DNA from: Papaver somniferum
Taxonomy: Eukaryota > Streptophyta > Magnoliopsida > Ranunculales > Papaveraceae
Length of the DNA: 64,000 nt
Direction: 5' to 3'
Assembly (NCBI RefSeq): GCF_003573695.1
Contig: NC_039365.1
Location: 132,209,466 to 132,273,465, forward strand
Below the pieces are notes generated by a model, which worked only from the letters and a program-made list of their open reading frames with translations, was not told the DNA's origin and did not search any database. The position numbers were made by a program, and so were the translations under genes. This document shows positions 48,711-61,042 of the stretch, piece by piece. The stretch's first letter is position 1; the number at the start of each line of letters is the position of its first letter.

Positions 48711-48870
48711 CCGTCACTACTAGCCATGGTTCAATTCTCTGTTGTCAAGGGTTGCGAGAGATTTACAAGGTCAACACAAGTCCCAGTTTGACCAAGCTTC
48801 CTGCCGTCACTACTAGCCATGGTTCAATTCTCTGTTGTCAAGGGTTGCGAGAGATTTACAAGGTCAACAT
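48711..48870. repeat. Two identical direct repeats of about 65 bases
   Basis: The sequence starting CCGTCACTACTAGCCATGG at 48711 recurs at 48804 without a visible mismatch, offset by 93 bases. Looser relatives (GCCATGGTT then CAAGGGT) appear near 49208 and 49336. Confidence 0.8.
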
Positions 48871-49612
48871 GGAGAATGAATCAGTGATATGAAGTTATGA
48901 AAGATTGATTTGTTTTGAACTGAAATACCAGCGAGAAAGCTGGAGAGAAATTGATGTTACTGTCGCTGAAGTAATGGAGATTAAAGACATGGAATTCGAA
49001 GCTGAGAAGGAAATGAAGAATGGGTTTGTTGTTGAATGCGAGTTTTTATAGGGAAGGAGATATGGAAATGTTAAGATATCAACAGTGCAGCAATTCTCCA
49101 TTGTCAAAGTCAGGCACGTATATTGTTTGTAGAAATGCCTGAATGAGTTATTTCTCACTGCAATTACAGTCACGGCCAGTTTTGCCCTATTTCGGTACAG
49201 CTGCTAGCCATGGTTTGTGGCTGCTTATCAAGGGTCGAGAGAACACAACAACAAGGCATAGAAGTGGCTGATTACGGGTTAGTCTTGAGCAGAGTTTGTG
49301 AATCTAAAATAGTCGAAAGAAGAGGAGTTACTGCCATGGTCCGAGTCATTGTTTGCAAAGGGTCAGCGAACTGATTCAGAAACTAAGAAATACACGGCAC
49401 GTTGGTTAGAGTTTGAGGAGGTTCTGGGTCTGTTTTGGCAGCAAGGGAACTTAGTAAAAAATTTGGAGTCTTGCCGACATTAAATGAAGTTTCTGCTGTG
49501 CGATCTTGTGTTGAACGGAGGAGATTAAGACGTGAATTAGAGTTTAGATGGAATAAGGAAAGTTGGGTTTCTTCCCACTTCGATAATCCAGGGATTTGAG
49601 GTTATAAAAGAG

Positions 49613-49620
49613 AGACCTTG
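49613..49620 (+). promoter_or_regulatory. TATA box of the AACCA-flanked solo LTR
   Basis: TATAAAAG followed by AGAGACC. It supports the plus orientation of this LTR. Confidence 0.55.
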
Positions 49621-50918
49621 AAAGCTACAAAAAAAAAATAAAAAATCTCATACCCCCTCCTTCACCACTGCCGCAACCCTAGTTTCAGTGAGCTTTGCTC
49701 GCTGAACCACCACCACCATCTGCATATCCACCTGCATACGGCCAGCATCTCTCTTGCATCTCCATTACCATTATTACCACCTGCATTACCTTCCATTGTA
49801 TATCATCTCCACCAGTTCAACACTTCACCTCATCTGCACATCACCAGCACTTCATACCATTCCATTCCAAGACTACCTGCATACACCCACCAGATCCATT
49901 CATACAACCATCAACTGTAGCAGCTGGAGTTCAGATCAATCTTCCATCCACTACAGCACCTTCCATCCATCACCTGCATCTCACCACTTCACAGCACCAA
50001 GGCAGCAGACCTGCAGGAAACTACTACAACAGCAGCAACCATCATCATTCCATTGTTACCAGGCCACGGAGTTCACCACTACTAGCTACATCGTTCCACC
50101 ACAACCATCAGTTGCTGTTTGTTTGGTTTTGTATTTCTGTTTTCCATTTGTTGTTTTGCTTTGTTTACCATGAACTCCAGTAGCTAATTGCATCTTGATT
50201 AGGGACGATTTCGACGTCCGAACTCCAATTGATATTTAAAAAGCCTTTTTCTTGCGAGTTTTCTTGTTATTGCTCATTCTCTACTATGCTAAAAGTGTTT
50301 ATGAATTGTTTCTCAATTGTTTAAGTTGCAAATTGAATGGTTATTTGATAGTTCTATTGCTAGTTAGGAATTCTTCGACCCGTAATTGTCTAGAAAACCT
50401 AAACACAAGTAGCACTATATGAGTATTGACGATGGGACTTTGTTAAATACTCGTATGTATTGAATGACACTAGTAGGTAATTCATGATTTTTATTTTATC
50501 ACTAGGAACAATCTTATCTCATAAAACTTAAGGCATTTGTTTAAGTCACACCTAGAGAACGTACTTCTAGGAAACTCGACAAGTAGAATCCGGTAGTCGA
50601 GCGCTTCCGTATCCGGTGAACTTAGGAGATAATAGCGGGATATTTGAGCGTACTAAATATTCTAGGGTTGTTAGTAAAGATACTTTGCAGAAACTAGCTA
50701 TATCAATAAGATTCACGTTTTGTGGCTTAGAAAGAGTCTTTGATCATTCTCATCCTCATATTTGCATTTGTTTCATTGTCTTGCATTATTCATTCAGAAA
50801 TTGAATTGAATTGAAAACTTTAGCTCAACTCTCCCTTGGGACGATCCTACTTATCTGTATACTACTAGTTAGTTTACAGAGAAGTAGAGAATATTATTTG
50901 CGAGTTGACACCTCGTCA

Positions 50919-52242
50919 AACCAACATGTTGTGCACGTTTAGGTACGGTTACATAAACCTAAATGAGGGGTACATTTCATTTGTGTGTAACAAGCTAAGT
51001 TCGATCTAACGGTTGAAAGATATTAGCTTGGTTGAATCAGGTTTTTCATCTAACAGTGAATATTGAATGCTTTGTTACCAAGGTAACTTGAATTGCAAAC
51101 CCTGATTTGAAAACTATATAAAGGAGAACTATAGCAACTGGGAAACCTAATCCCCACACATCATGTGTGTTACTAGTTGCATAACTAGAGTTTATTCTCC
51201 TTTAACCTTAGGTTTCTTCTCGAGACCCTGTAGGTTAACGACTTGAAGTCTTCATTGGATTGTGAAGCCAGACCCAACTATTATCTTTGTAGTTGCGTGA
51301 TCTGATCTTGTTGTTTCTATCGTGTTGAGTACAATTGAAATAATTGGCTCGAGATTTATCTCGGATAGGCAAGATAGAAAAGTAATCACAAACACTACGT
51401 CTCATCGTTTGTGATTCCACAATAACTTGTTTCGCTAGTCGATTAAGTTTATTGTGAGGTGATTGATAATTCTAGGTTGTTCTTCGGGAATATAAGTCTG
51501 GGTTATCAATTGGTTCATGTTCACCTTGATTTATCAAAAGACGGAACAAAGACTCTTGGTTATTTCTGTGGGAGACAGATTTATTCAATCCTATAGACTT
51601 TTCTGTGTGAGACGGATTTGTCTATCAAGTCTTCGACTTAGGGTCGTAGCAACTCTTGGTTGTGGGTGAAATCAACTAAGGGAATCAAGTGTGTAGTATC
51701 CTGCTGGGATCAGAGACGTAAGGAGCGCAACTGTACCTTGAATCAGTGTGAAATTGATTAGGGTTCAACTACAGTCCAGTCAGAAGTTAATTGGTAGTAG
51801 TCTAGTGTCTGTAGTGGCTTAAAACAGTGTGGTGTTCAATCTGGACTAGGTCCCGGAATTTTTCTGCATTTGCGGTTTCCTCGTTAAAAAAATTCTGGTG
51901 TCTGTGTTATTTCTTTTTCGCATTATATTTTGTTATATAATTGAAATATCACAGGTTGTGCGTTAAGATAAATCAATTAGAATATTCAACCTTGGGTTGT
52001 TGAACACTTGAACATTGGTCTTTGGTACCGTTCAAGTTACTCCTGTTATTTAATCGGGCTCTCAGATTTCTATTTGCTGATTGCGGATTGAATTAAGAGT
52101 TAGAGATATTAAACTCTTTGATATACTTTACTCTAGATTGAGTCTGACTGTCTAGTTGATTCTCTAGAAAGCGTATTGGATTAAGTCCTCTCAGATTGCC
52201 AAACGAATTGTTGGGTGTGGTTGTTATACCCCCGCATTTTCA
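50919..52242 (+). repeat. 3' LTR of A3, last segment
   Basis: Starts with the duplicated AACCA and continues sequence matching 31905-33216, including a TATA-type box near 51117, and ends GCATTTTCA. The CGCTT duplication follows at 52243. Confidence 0.9.
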
Positions 52243-53957
52243 CGCTTGATCCCAAGTTTCAACAACATAATAACTTGTATACATTCAATCCATAAACGCC
52301 GTTGTTGACATTATAATAACAAAGCTAATACTCTCCCTAAAGGTAAGATAGGTAGATTTTCAATCCGCACATCTTTGTTATTTCCTTTGTAGTCTATATA
52401 ACTACAAGTATCAATATGATATGTTACTCCCCCTTAGTCTATGCTTTACTCTTTCGTTAAATATAACGTTTAAGCACCATTGTCCTTTCCTTAGTGATAC
52501 CAAATCACTTGTTTACTCCATATATTTCTCCCCATTTTTGTCACAAAATGACAAAGGTACGAGCAAATAAAAGACAAATTGCAAGGATCTTACAAATCTC
52601 AAAAGACGTGCAACCTATAATAGTTAAGCACGAGGGTTCCACACACCATTTTAGATAATCAATATCAAAACCGAAACTACAAAATAATTTTGTTTTGATA
52701 TGTTACCAAGGAAACAATTGCCCGAAGCAATTTTCCCTAATAGTTTATCAAATCAAAAATTGACTAAGCACCTTAGTTCTTTTGCTAAACCGATTGTATA
52801 AATACAATCGTTTGTTCGATAAGACCAAAATAAAGATCAGAATTAACTATATTTTTCTCATCAGGTTCTAATTATTCAAATAATAACTTAGACCTTTCAC
52901 TTTTAAACAAGACAAGTACTAGGTTAGTTAACTAGCATTTCTTGTTAAGGAATTCGATTAAACTTGAATAACCGAAAACCTCCACTTTCATAATTCTAAC
53001 TAAGATCAGAATTAACTTAGTTTCTCTTATCCGGAATCGAATTGGACTAAACAATTCATCTCGAAAACTTTTTGTTAAGCCATAAACAATTCATATAAAC
53101 CAAATAAATCAACTTGCATAATTATTTACCTCAACGGGAAGCAACTGAAACAAACAAAGACATTAAAGTACTGCAATTGCACCGAAATTTCGTAAGCCTA
53201 AACAATTGATACCAAACCATAAAGAAAGATAACAACATTTTTTCTTAACCGGAAATAATTGAATCACACACACACATCCATACATAAATAATGGAATAAA
53301 CATCAATTATACAGGAATTTTATTAAGCAAAAGCAATAAATATATGCAATAAAATCAGGCTTTTCTTAAACATGAAAACGATTAACTAACAAATTCATTA
53401 CCTCAAGCTCCGTATCCTCTTCTCCTTTTCTTCGCATCTTCCTGGGGAGGAATATCATTGTGTTGTCATCCTCTTGCAAGACAAAAGAACAACAACAAAC
53501 ACTAACCTTTACCAGAGAAAGGTTGAAAACTGGTTTTAACTAATGCGATGCAAAAGTTGAAAAACCTCGAAACACATATGCTTTTATGCTAACCAAACGA
53601 TTCAACATAATGTGACTTTTTCACATATTAGTTTCAACCGGAAACCCTTATGATCCTTTGATAAAGCCTGCCAACATGGGCTAGAACTTAATCCCGCTAA
53701 ACCAAAAATTCACCCAAACCATAAGGGTTCACACCACATGAGATCGAATATTAAGTTCAAGAAAACCGAAATCAAACATCCCATAAACATACATAGCAAT
53801 AATATAAAGCATTCAAGCACAGGCTATGTAGTCGAAAACTATCACAAGAAAAAAATATAAACTAATAATTTTATTCATAAATAATAGTTTTATTCATAAT
53901 AGATCTTATATAATTATTGAAAGAAATCAAAAATTGATGTCTATTTTTCTGAATTAA
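52243..53957 (-). other. 3' non-coding region of element B
   Basis: AT-rich, about 1.7 kb. On the minus strand it carries purine blocks like those in family A (seen as CTCCCCCTTAG near 52430 and CTCCCCATTTTTGTCA near 52530). It begins with the second copy of CGCTT. No conserved protein. Confidence 0.6.
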
Positions 53958-55955
53958 TTATTGGGAGGAACATTCCTTGTGATCAAGTACTTTTTGATGC
54001 TCTTCTTCTATTTCCGATTCTTGGTTCCAAAACACTGATTCAAACTTTAGAATTCCTTTAAGAGTTTCTGGATCTTTTCGAGCAGCAAAGCCCAACTGTT
54101 TCTGAAAACAGTCAAGTTGTTTACCAAGAGTTTCAAGATGAGCTAGGAGATACTTGTTGTTAGAATTCGGTGAAATACTTTCAACCGTTTTATTACTGGA
54201 TTGACCTCCAATCATTTGACATACAGTCTTTTTAGAGACAACCATATGCTACTCTTGTCATCAAAATCATCTCCCGCGATGAATTCACAAATCTCTGTAA
54301 TTATACATGGAAAACCGAGATGCCTCTTTGTTCCTGAGGAAGAAATAGAATCTGAGATTTTGATCCTTTGACTGACAATGATTCCACAAAATCAATTTGA
54401 GAGTCTCCTTTTAACATAAAATAAACAAATTCTGTAAAATTCTTTGTCCCAAGCTGACTTATCTCTAGTGCTTGCAAATAAGGTTGCTAAAGCAAGTTTA
54501 CCGAATACCCTTAGGTGGAAGGGTATATCTTTTGTTGGTAATCTACCATTTTCCCACTCTGTCGATCTTCCAATGAGATGTGCTGAAATGGTATCATGCT
54601 CAATTTCAACTCCAGTAATCAAGTGATTACATTCCACATTTTACTCAACAACATTAGAAATTGTCTTATGATCAACATAGTAGAGTCATTGACCAACAAG
54701 AGTAACAAAGTTAAGATTTTTATGATCAACATTATGAATATTCGCTTAAAACACTCTTACCATATCAGGTGAATATTTTTCAAAATCAAAAAGCTTTCCC
54801 CAGTTCCGATCTTGAACAAACTTCACATAATCCTTATCTTGGACATTTGGATCGAATTTATTTTCAGTAGTGAATTCCATACTCTTGAGAGTTTCGTATT
54901 TCCTAAAGCATGATCTATCAAAAAATCGAGTAAATTCATGCTTGTCATCAATACTGTTAGGAAATCTGATCCTATCAATATCATTGTATCTGACTCGGTC
55001 ATCAGATGATGTGTCTCTTGATTTCCTCTTTCTCATACTTGCAAAAATATGAAAAACCCTAGTTACGGTTTCGATCAATCTTCCCCAATATGTTTGTACA
55101 CATAGCAAGAGATTATCTTTTATAGGAAGAATAGATATCAATGACCGTAAATAACTAGCTTTAGGAAATTCTACCAAAATCGGAAACCGAGGCTTGTGGG
55201 GAAACAATTCCGATTTTATATCTAGGTCTTCCTTTTGGAAAACCGGTTTTTCATGGTCTGGATCTTTATCTCGGATTGGTTCTATGTTTCTTTCCAAAAA
55301 TCTGTTTACTCTTTTATTACCAAAATTTGATAACATCATTTGAAATTCACTCAAGAATTTTCTAATAGAGTATGCATAGATAAATTTGAACATCATGTGA
55401 TATTTGTTAAAAATACCATTAGAATCATAAACCCTGTAATATTTCAAAAGATCACTTGCTTCATTAAAACAGTTGTGAGGTGTATGAAGCAACCCATTGT
55501 TAATAGAATTATGAACTGAAAAATCATTCCTTGTAAGGTTACACGGTTTCCAAAATCACATCCTAGGTAGCGATACATTGACAGTCTTAGATCTAAAAAT
55601 GTACATATATATACTTTGATAGGATATCCAAAATATATTTAAGATTCCATATTTTTCAAGAACACAATAGCCATGGTTCATATAATAAAAAATTCTGAGA
55701 GCAATCTTATGCATTTTCGAGATACAACCTGTCTCATAGAGCATTGTATCATTGTTACTAAACATGTTAGTATCCAGGCAATGATATACAATCCTATGAT
55801 ATACTACTGATTATGTAAGTCCCTCAAGACATACATAGACATAATTCCAATTCCTAATACATTTAGAAATAAGAGTATTACATGCTTCATTCTGTCTTCC
55901 ACCACGATTTTTTGAAGTAGTCAAATCCTGCCGTTATGTTAACTGAATCAACCAT
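53958..55955 (-). pseudogene. Degraded ORF of element B resembling plant transposon-associated proteins
   Basis: Starts at ATG 55955, about 65 bases after the PBS, where gag begins in family A. One frameshift near 55915 leads into a frame that runs to 54392 with only scattered stops (the first in the 5' 300 bases, one near 55556, three between 54743 and 54650). The best part (55040-54400) reads FVQDRNWGKLFDFEKYSPDM, then ITGVEIEHDTISAHLIG and PFHLRVFGKLAL; this pattern recalls the 'putative plant transposon protein' family (PF20167-like). A last piece, 54245-53958, is a helical tail (LAHLETLGKQLDCFQKQLGF). The family match is from memory of its pattern, not a search. Not functional now. Confidence 0.55.
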
Positions 55956-56020
55956 TAGATTCAATTTCTTATAGTTTGGATCACACCAAACACATATTGT
56001 TAGATCTTTTTTGTGTTTGC

Positions 56021-56034
56021 ATACTCTGATACCA
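56021..56034 (-). other. Primer binding site of element B
   Basis: Minus strand TGGTATCAGAGTAT, the Copia-type initiator methionine tRNA site, two bases inside the LTR edge at 56037. Confidence 0.8.
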
Positions 56035-56036
56035 AT

Positions 56037-56780
56037 TGAAAAAACGAAGGTACCCAAATATACCTCAATCTAAAACTTTTCGACCTATAAGTCCTTTCTC
56101 CGAAAGTGATTGTCCATGGACTGAGTCGAGAGAATATAACTAATCGGTTCACACTTTGTGTGATCGTCTATAGATGCGAGATCGAGATAATATGAAAAAA
56201 ATATAACTTGCATCATTGACTATGGATATGTGATCGAGACAATACAACAACGAAGTATGTTTACTTGATAAAAAGGTTCGGACTTAACCAAACACAATAG
56301 GATTACTTATCAAGTAAATATGAATTAACGTTTGTGTAATTTACTTTAAATTATAATAATAAAAAATTATAATTGCGGAAAATAAAAGTAAATGACACAG
56401 CAAGATTTTGTTAACGAGGAAACCGCAAATGCAGAAAAACCCCGGGACCTTGTCCAGAATTGAATACTCTCAGGATTAAGCCGCTATACGAAATCTAAAC
56501 CAACTTCGTATAGTTGATACCAAGCAACTAAACCTATGGTTCACCTAGTTCCGTCTGTATCCCTTCGCCTCCAACTTGCAATAAGTCATGCACTTGGAAC
56601 AATTCCTTTGGTTCGTATTCCAAACATTAAAGGAACAACAAATTTGTTCGGCGACAACTCTTTTCAAAAAAGTGATATGAGTTTGACAAAAGGCTCTTCC
56701 GTTTGTCGCAATAAACTCCTTTGTCAGGTTCTTAGATCAATATGATAATAACTACGAAAGTAATTGTTTAAACTATGCAA
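56037..56780 (-). repeat. 5' LTR of element B, truncated
   Basis: About 740 bases matching 27880-28620. It ends abruptly near 56780, where family-A 3' internal sequence begins. About 2 kb of this LTR is missing. Confidence 0.85.
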
Positions 56781-56904
56781 TCTGATAACAACTACGAAGA
56801 TTTCGAGGAATGTTGAAGATTAGGCATGTGGAATAGGAGCTACTAAAGTTTCATTATTTTTTTTGTATTCCATATGTATTGATAGTTTTGTCACTAAAAT
56901 TGAC

Positions 56905-56915
56905 ATTGGGGGAGA
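56905..56915 (+). other. Polypurine tract of the left tandem member
   Basis: ATTGGGGGAGA, a slightly decayed version of AAAGGGGGAGA, one base before the LTR. Confidence 0.75.
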
Positions 56916-56916
56916 T

Positions 56917-59269
56917 TATTAGAGCATTGCTCGGTCGAACTCGCATGCGTTTCTATCTCAAGCATGTTTGTCAATGTTAGTGATCAAAACTATAAGTCTT
57001 GATTTCTGCTCTACTATAACTAAGTCTCAGACTAGGATAGAAAGTGTAGTTGAGCTCAAGAACTCCATGGCGATTCTTCATATAAGATGAAGAACTACTC
57101 AAGGAACCGGTGGAACTTCATCAACTAAAAGGTATGTGGAGACTTGAACTTATCTATCACTCAAAAGTCTATCTACTCTATCTCCTACTCTTTGAGACAA
57201 AAGTCGTTTGCTATATATAGACTTTGATTATACACATTTGGTATTTCGAGCCGAGTATATCTCTCCTATCTATATCTCGAAATATGTGTTGGTAAGCTTT
57301 CGCTTCAACCAAGTTTATCTTTACCTAGTGACGAAAGTCATGTTATGTTTCAATCACTTTGAAAATTTCTTTGACGAGAAATGGTGTAACAACTACATAA
57401 CGTCCTCAAAGAATGTTTCAATGATTGAAATGAGAGTTTAGATTATATAACTAATGGTGGACATAAACATTATTGTGGAAACACATTTATGTACAAGTCA
57501 TATTCCTTGAACCAAAGTTTGCGAACTTTGTTGATCAGAAACGGAATGTGGCGTAGCCAAGTCCGCGAACCGGCGGAAGTTTTCGTCCGAGAATTTCTGC
57601 TGGAGTTTGTGAACTCCTTCCGTGAACTTAAGTCCGCGAACCCAGTCCGTGAACATGAGTAGGTTATATCTAAAGATGATGAACGTGAAATAATACTTAT
57701 AAAGACTAAGGAATGCAGTTTACAAACCGTGGCTATAAATTTCATGAACCGATTCAAGTGAATCACATCATCTTTGCTTCAATTGTGTCTTGTGTAGTAC
57801 ATGAGATTTCCTTGCAATTGAAAAACTCTCTAACTAGTTCATTTGAAGTCATTTGAACTAGTTATGGTGAAGAAGAACATGGTTGAAATGAAATGCTCAC
57901 ATGGCTAACCATTTGGTAAACTATTGTTGAACCAAAAAGTGCATACGTTTAGGTACAGTTAACAAACCTAGAAACGTGCATTTCAATTGTGTGTAACAAT
58001 CTAAGTTTTCGATATAACAGTTGAAAGATATTAGCTTGAATCTAAATCATGTTCTCATCTAACGGTGAATATTGAATGATTTGTTACTAAACTAACATTG
58101 ATTGCAAACCCTGATTTGAAAGACTATATAAAGGAGACATCTAGCATTGTGAAAACCTAATCCCCACACCTTACGTGTGATACTAGTTTGCGTGCTAGAG
58201 TCGATTCTCCTTTAACCTTTGGTTTTCTTCTTCTAAAACCAGGTTAATGACTTAAAGACTTCATTGGAATTGTGAAGCCAGGCCGATACTACTTTTATTT
58301 TAGTTGTGTGATCTGATCTTGGATCTTCTATTGTACGAGTAAAATCAGATTGATTGTCTTGAAATTAACATCTCCGATAGGCAAGATAAAAAAAATAATC
58401 ACAAACATCTTCGTCTCATTGTTTTTGATTCCGCAACATCTTGTTTCTCTACCATACAATTAAGATTGTTGTGAGGTGATTGATAACTCTAGGCAATTCT
58501 TCGGGAATATAGGACCGGATTATCTATTGGTTCATGTTCACCTTGATTATTATCAAAAGACGGAACAAAAAACTTTAGGGTTTATCTGTGGGAGACAGAT
58601 TGATCCTTTCATAGACTTGTCTGTGTGAGAAAGATTTATTTATTATCAAGTCTTCGACTTTGGGTCATAGCAACTCTTAGTTGTGGGTGAGATCATCTAA
58701 GGGAATCAAGTGCGCAGTATCCTGATGGGATCAGAGGCGTAGGTAGTACAATTTTTACCTTGGATCAGTGGGAGACTGATTGGGGTTCAACTACAGTCCC
58801 GTTCTAAGTTAGCTTGGAGTAGTCTAGTGTCTGTAGCGTCTTAATATAGTGTGTGTTGAATCTGGATTAGGTCCCGGGATTTTTCTGCATTTACGGTTTT
58901 CTCGTTAACAAAATTCTAGTGTCTGTGTTATTTCTATTTCCGCATTATGTTGTTTTATCTTTATAATTGAAATAATACAGGTTGTACGTTTATATCATCA
59001 ATTCGTATATCCAACCTTTGGTTGTTGATTATCATTGATTGATCCTTGGATATTGGTACCATCCAAGTTATTCCTTGTATTTGATAAAGACTCGCTGACT
59101 TTTATTAGCTCGAGTAAATCAAAACAAGAGAGAGATATTAACTCCTTGAGTTATTTTTCCTAGATTGAGTCTGACTGTCTAGTTGATTCTCTAGAAAGTA
59201 TTTCGGAGTTAGTCCATACATATTGCTAAGCGAAATATTGGGTGGTATTGTTAGACCCCCGCTTTTTCA
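56917..59269 (+). repeat. Central LTR of the tandem element
   Basis: 2353 bases, TATTAGAGCATTGC (TG decayed to TA) to GCTTTTTCA. GTCCGCGAAC-type motifs lie near 57560-57655 and a TATA box at 58125. Confidence 0.9.
58125..58132 (+). promoter_or_regulatory. TATA box in the central LTR
   Basis: TATATAAA followed by GGAGACATCTAGC and the conserved CTAATCCCCACACC. Confidence 0.6.
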
Positions 59270-59271
59270 AT

Positions 59272-59287
59272 TGGTTATCAGAGCGGG
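59272..59287 (+). other. Primer binding site of the right tandem member
   Basis: TGGTTATCAGAGCGGG, with one inserted T and one changed base compared with A1 and A3, which would weaken priming. Confidence 0.75.
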
Positions 59288-59336
59288 CAAACACATTCAA
59301 GACCTTATAAGTCTGTATGTGTAGCGATCTGACTCG

Positions 59337-60618
59337 ATGGACAGTTGTGCTATCTCAGTAAACGTACCACTAGTCTTCGATGGCTCAAACTACCTATGGT
59401 GGAAAATTTCTATGCGTACTTTTCTTCAATCGTGTGATTTCCAATCATGGGTTTATGTTGTTAATGGCTATGAGGTTCCCGTCGTTATAGTTTAAAATGC
59501 CACCATGCCTAAAAACATTGGTACATATATTGATGCTGAGTCACTTGCTGCAAAGAAAAACTCCGACGGTTTGAATGCCATTATGCATGCCACTACCCCA
59601 GATCTCCGACACCATGTGGCTTCATGCTCACGTCTAAAGATGATTGGAATACTTTAGAAACTGTATTTGAAGGTAACACTAGCAAAAAGGAAGCTAGGCT
59701 TCAAAACCTTAACTCCGAATGGGAAAACCTTCATATGGCAGAAGAAATTCATTTGATGAATTTTATCACAAAATGTCTGAAATTTTTAATGCATCATGTG
59801 CATTGGATAGGACTATTACTGAAAGGTAAATTGTGATGAGGATTCTCAGATCGCTTCCATCTAAATACGAACCTAAAAAACATGCCATCGTTGAGGGAAA
59901 TAACCTTGATACTCTTTCGTGAAATACGCTTGTCGGGAAACTTAAAATTTTCGATCGCGAACTTAAATCAAGAGATAAACATCACTTGTCTAGTAGTCAT
60001 GTTACTACTCCTGATGGAAAATCTCACCGTCCTAAATTGATTGATAAGAAAAAAGAGAATTGATATGTTTCTACGTTGTCTCGGTTTATACAACAGCTTA
60101 AGAAAATTCTTAGACGAAGTAAAAGAAAGTCTCAAAAAGAAGTTCGATCAATCAAAAAGGAGGATAAGAGAGTTCAGAAAAACTGTACTAACAAAACTGG
60201 TCTCGCGTGCTGTAAAAGTATTCATACTTCCAAAGGTCCAGATACTGAGGTGAATAAGATAACTAAAGCATGGATGAATACTCTTGATTATTTTCCTGAG
60301 GATGAAATCTGTGATTGTTCTCTTAATTTCTTTGCTGAAAATCACAATTATGATTCTTATATGACATGTCGAATAACTCCGACCGTGTCTCATAAGCTGT
60401 ATCAGCAAATGTCACCTGACTATGTATCACTCTCCAGTCATCTTGACAACAAGGGTGATACAGAAAAACACAAGATGCTACCAAAACTCTCGGTTTCCTT
60501 GTGCAAAAATCAGGATCATCTTAGCACGAATGATCAAAATCAGTCATGTTGTGCTAAACGCTGTGTGCAGAAGAAGAAAAAGAAATCTCCTATGAAATCT
60601 TTTTTCCTCAAAAAGTGA
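59337..60618 (+). pseudogene. Gag of the right tandem member
   Basis: ATG at 59337: MDSCAISVNVPLVFDGSNYL (UBN2 start). TAA at 59493 and several frameshifts between 59620 and 60060 break the domain (LETVFEGNTSKKEARLQN near 59650 is in another frame). The last open part, 60076-60618, is very basic (KILRRSKRKSQKEVRSIKKE) and ends in a Lys-rich run. No intact CCHC knuckle remains. Confidence 0.8.
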
Positions 60619-61042
60619 TGCAGGATTTGCGCAAATCAACAATCAAATTCTTCAAAACTGTGTTTAAAAGGGAAGAGAATGATGTGCATAACTCTCCTTT
60701 CCTAAAGAATAAGCAAAAACTTAGATTAACAAATAACTCCCCCCCTCACGAGATATATCCCAGTCCTATATTGGATTGGAATGATTATGATCTGTAATCT
60801 TGTTGTTCATGATTCTTTCGTCTATCCCTCTTAGTCAAAAATCATGATTTTCGAGAGGGTTGTGTTGGAATGTGTCTGTTAAATCTCTAGGAGTATTCGG
60901 TTTTCGTTTATTCTCCTCTTGTACCGTTTTTGTTCATGTACGGTTTCTGTCTCTTTAAAAGACTTTTTCTGGAAATAACCGAATTCTGTTAGGGTTTGGT
61001 AAAAGGTCTTTTTTGGAAATTCTTCATCTTCATTCCTTTAAA
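60619..61042 (+). other. Spacer between gag and second ORF
   Basis: About 420 bases. A short open stretch at 60615-60797 runs on from the gag tail with Lys/Asn-rich composition and may be its old end. Otherwise no signal. Confidence 0.4.

Larger units (their letters stand above)
41932..50918 (+). mobile_element. Solo LTR (about 2.6 kb) with AACCA duplication, split by a LINE
   Basis: Starts TGATAAGTGCC and ends CACCTCGTCA, flanked by AACCA at 41927-41931 and 50919-50923. After removing the LINE (42267-48638) and one copy of its duplication, about 2.6 kb remains (41932-42266 and 48654-50918). No PBS, coding domain or second LTR is visible. TATA box at 49613; the region after it (49660-50100) is CA-rich and yields Pro/Ser/His-rich open stretches (49695-50183) that I do not regard as genes. 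Confidence 0.82.
30762..52242 (+). mobile_element. Element A3: family-A retrotransposon with intact CGCTT target duplication, carrying three later insertions
   Basis: 5' LTR 30762-33216, PBS 33219-33233, gag 33280-34785, second ORF 35127-35539, polypurine tract 37024-37032, and a 3' LTR from 37036 to 52242 in three pieces (37036-37851, 41560-41931, 50919-52242). CGCTT occurs at 30757-30761 and 52243-52247, proving one insertion event into element B. Without the nested inserts the element is about 8.8 kb. No pol domains. Confidence 0.92.
27880..56780 (-). mobile_element. Element B: gag-less relative of family A, interrupted by A3 and truncated
   Basis: Minus strand: 5' LTR remnant 56780-56037, PBS 56034-56021, long degraded ORF 55955-53958, 3' region 53957-52243 and 30761-30692, polypurine tract near 30691-30680, 3' LTR 30678-27880. 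A3 splits the 3' region with a CGCTT duplication. Only about 740 bases of the 5' LTR remain; the rest was lost at the junction near 56780. No gag or pol domains are recognisable. Confidence 0.8.

Noticed and set aside
49695..50183. Two overlapping Pro/Ser/His-rich open frames
   Set aside because: Both frames are open because of a CA-rich low-complexity stretch inside a solo LTR; not evidence of coding.
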